Assembly: GCA_905616435.1 (NCBI GenBank)
Contig: CAJQSU010000011.1
Location: 1-14,807, forward strand
Direction of reading: 5' to 3'
Origin: an uncultured Candidatus Pelagibacter sp.
GTDB lineage: Bacteria; Pseudomonadota; Alphaproteobacteria; Pelagibacterales; Pelagibacteraceae
DNA: 14,807 bases
The translations under genes were made by a program, and so were the position numbers. Position 1 is the stretch's first letter, and each line of letters opens with the position of its first letter. Below the pieces are notes generated by a model. The model did no database searches and had not been told where the DNA came from. It saw nothing but the letters and a program-made list of their open reading frames with translations. This document shows, in pieces, positions 14,741-14,807 of the stretch.

Positions 14741-14807
14741 GTGGATTTTTTATCATATTTTCAACTTAGTTTAGTTGAAATTTATTTTGCAATATTCACT
14801 GTATTTA
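14741..14807 (+). CDS. Possible partial membrane protein, cut by window edge
   Basis: A GTG two bases after the MFS stop opens a frame that stays open to the end of the window (22 codons). It begins VDFLSYFQLSLVEIYFAIF, hydrophobic and consistent with the first helix of a membrane protein. The close spacing and same strand suggest continuation of the operon. There is no Shine-Dalgarno and too little sequence for a family call. Confidence 0.45.
   Translation, partial: MDFLSYFQLSLVEIYFAIFTVF

Noticed and set aside
14759..14780. 8-bp hairpin TTTCAACT/AGTTGAAA after the MFS gene as a terminator
   Set aside because: Only two G-C pairs and no clean T tract; it also lies within the open frame starting at 14741.

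Overview
The window is AT-rich, gene-dense bacterial DNA with every supported gene on the + strand. Strong A/T bias, Lys/Asn/Ile-rich proteins, one-base stop/start overlaps and intergenic gaps that are mostly 0-40 bases suggest a streamlined marine alphaproteobacterium of the SAR11 (Pelagibacterales) type. This taxonomic call is inference from style and gene content; there is no marker gene here. No mobile element, CRISPR array, tRNA or rRNA was seen.

Region 1 (1-7907) is an operon built around a complete branched-chain/amide-type (HAAT, Liv-like) ABC importer. It encodes a periplasmic binding protein, an intrinsic terminator that probably acts as an attenuator, a LivH-like permease, an embedded secreted alpha/beta hydrolase, a LivM-like permease, LivG-like and LivF-like ATPases, an AzlC/AzlD export pair, and a CsiD/GlaH-type glutarate 2-hydroxylase. 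Five consecutive junctions, from the LivH-like gene through azlC, are the same TAATG one-base overlap. The hydrolase is therefore stitched into the transporter operon rather than lying beside it.

Region 2 (7908-8815) is a single-gene unit. A 175-base leader carries an 18-base perfect palindrome and two candidate promoters. It is followed by a small exported beta-barrel-like protein with a strong Shine-Dalgarno and then a strong intrinsic terminator.

Region 3 (8816-14807) is a second operon: a divergent pyrroline-5-carboxylate-reductase-like protein (possibly leaderless), a second HAAT set in the opposite order (LivG, LivF, LivH, LivM) with no binding protein in the window, a 22-residue single-pass membrane microprotein, an MFS transporter, and the start of another possible membrane protein cut by the window edge.

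Read together, the window is a nutrient-acquisition neighbourhood. Periplasmic hydrolysis, high-affinity uptake, possible overflow export through AzlCD, and cytoplasmic oxidation of a C5 dicarboxylate are encoded in one operon. The most unusual points are the secreted hydrolase fused translationally into a Liv operon, the same operon ending in a glutarate hydroxylase without its usual partner LhgO, the conserved-looking microprotein coupled to the MFS gene, the palindromic operator candidate, and the second HAAT set lacking a binding protein.
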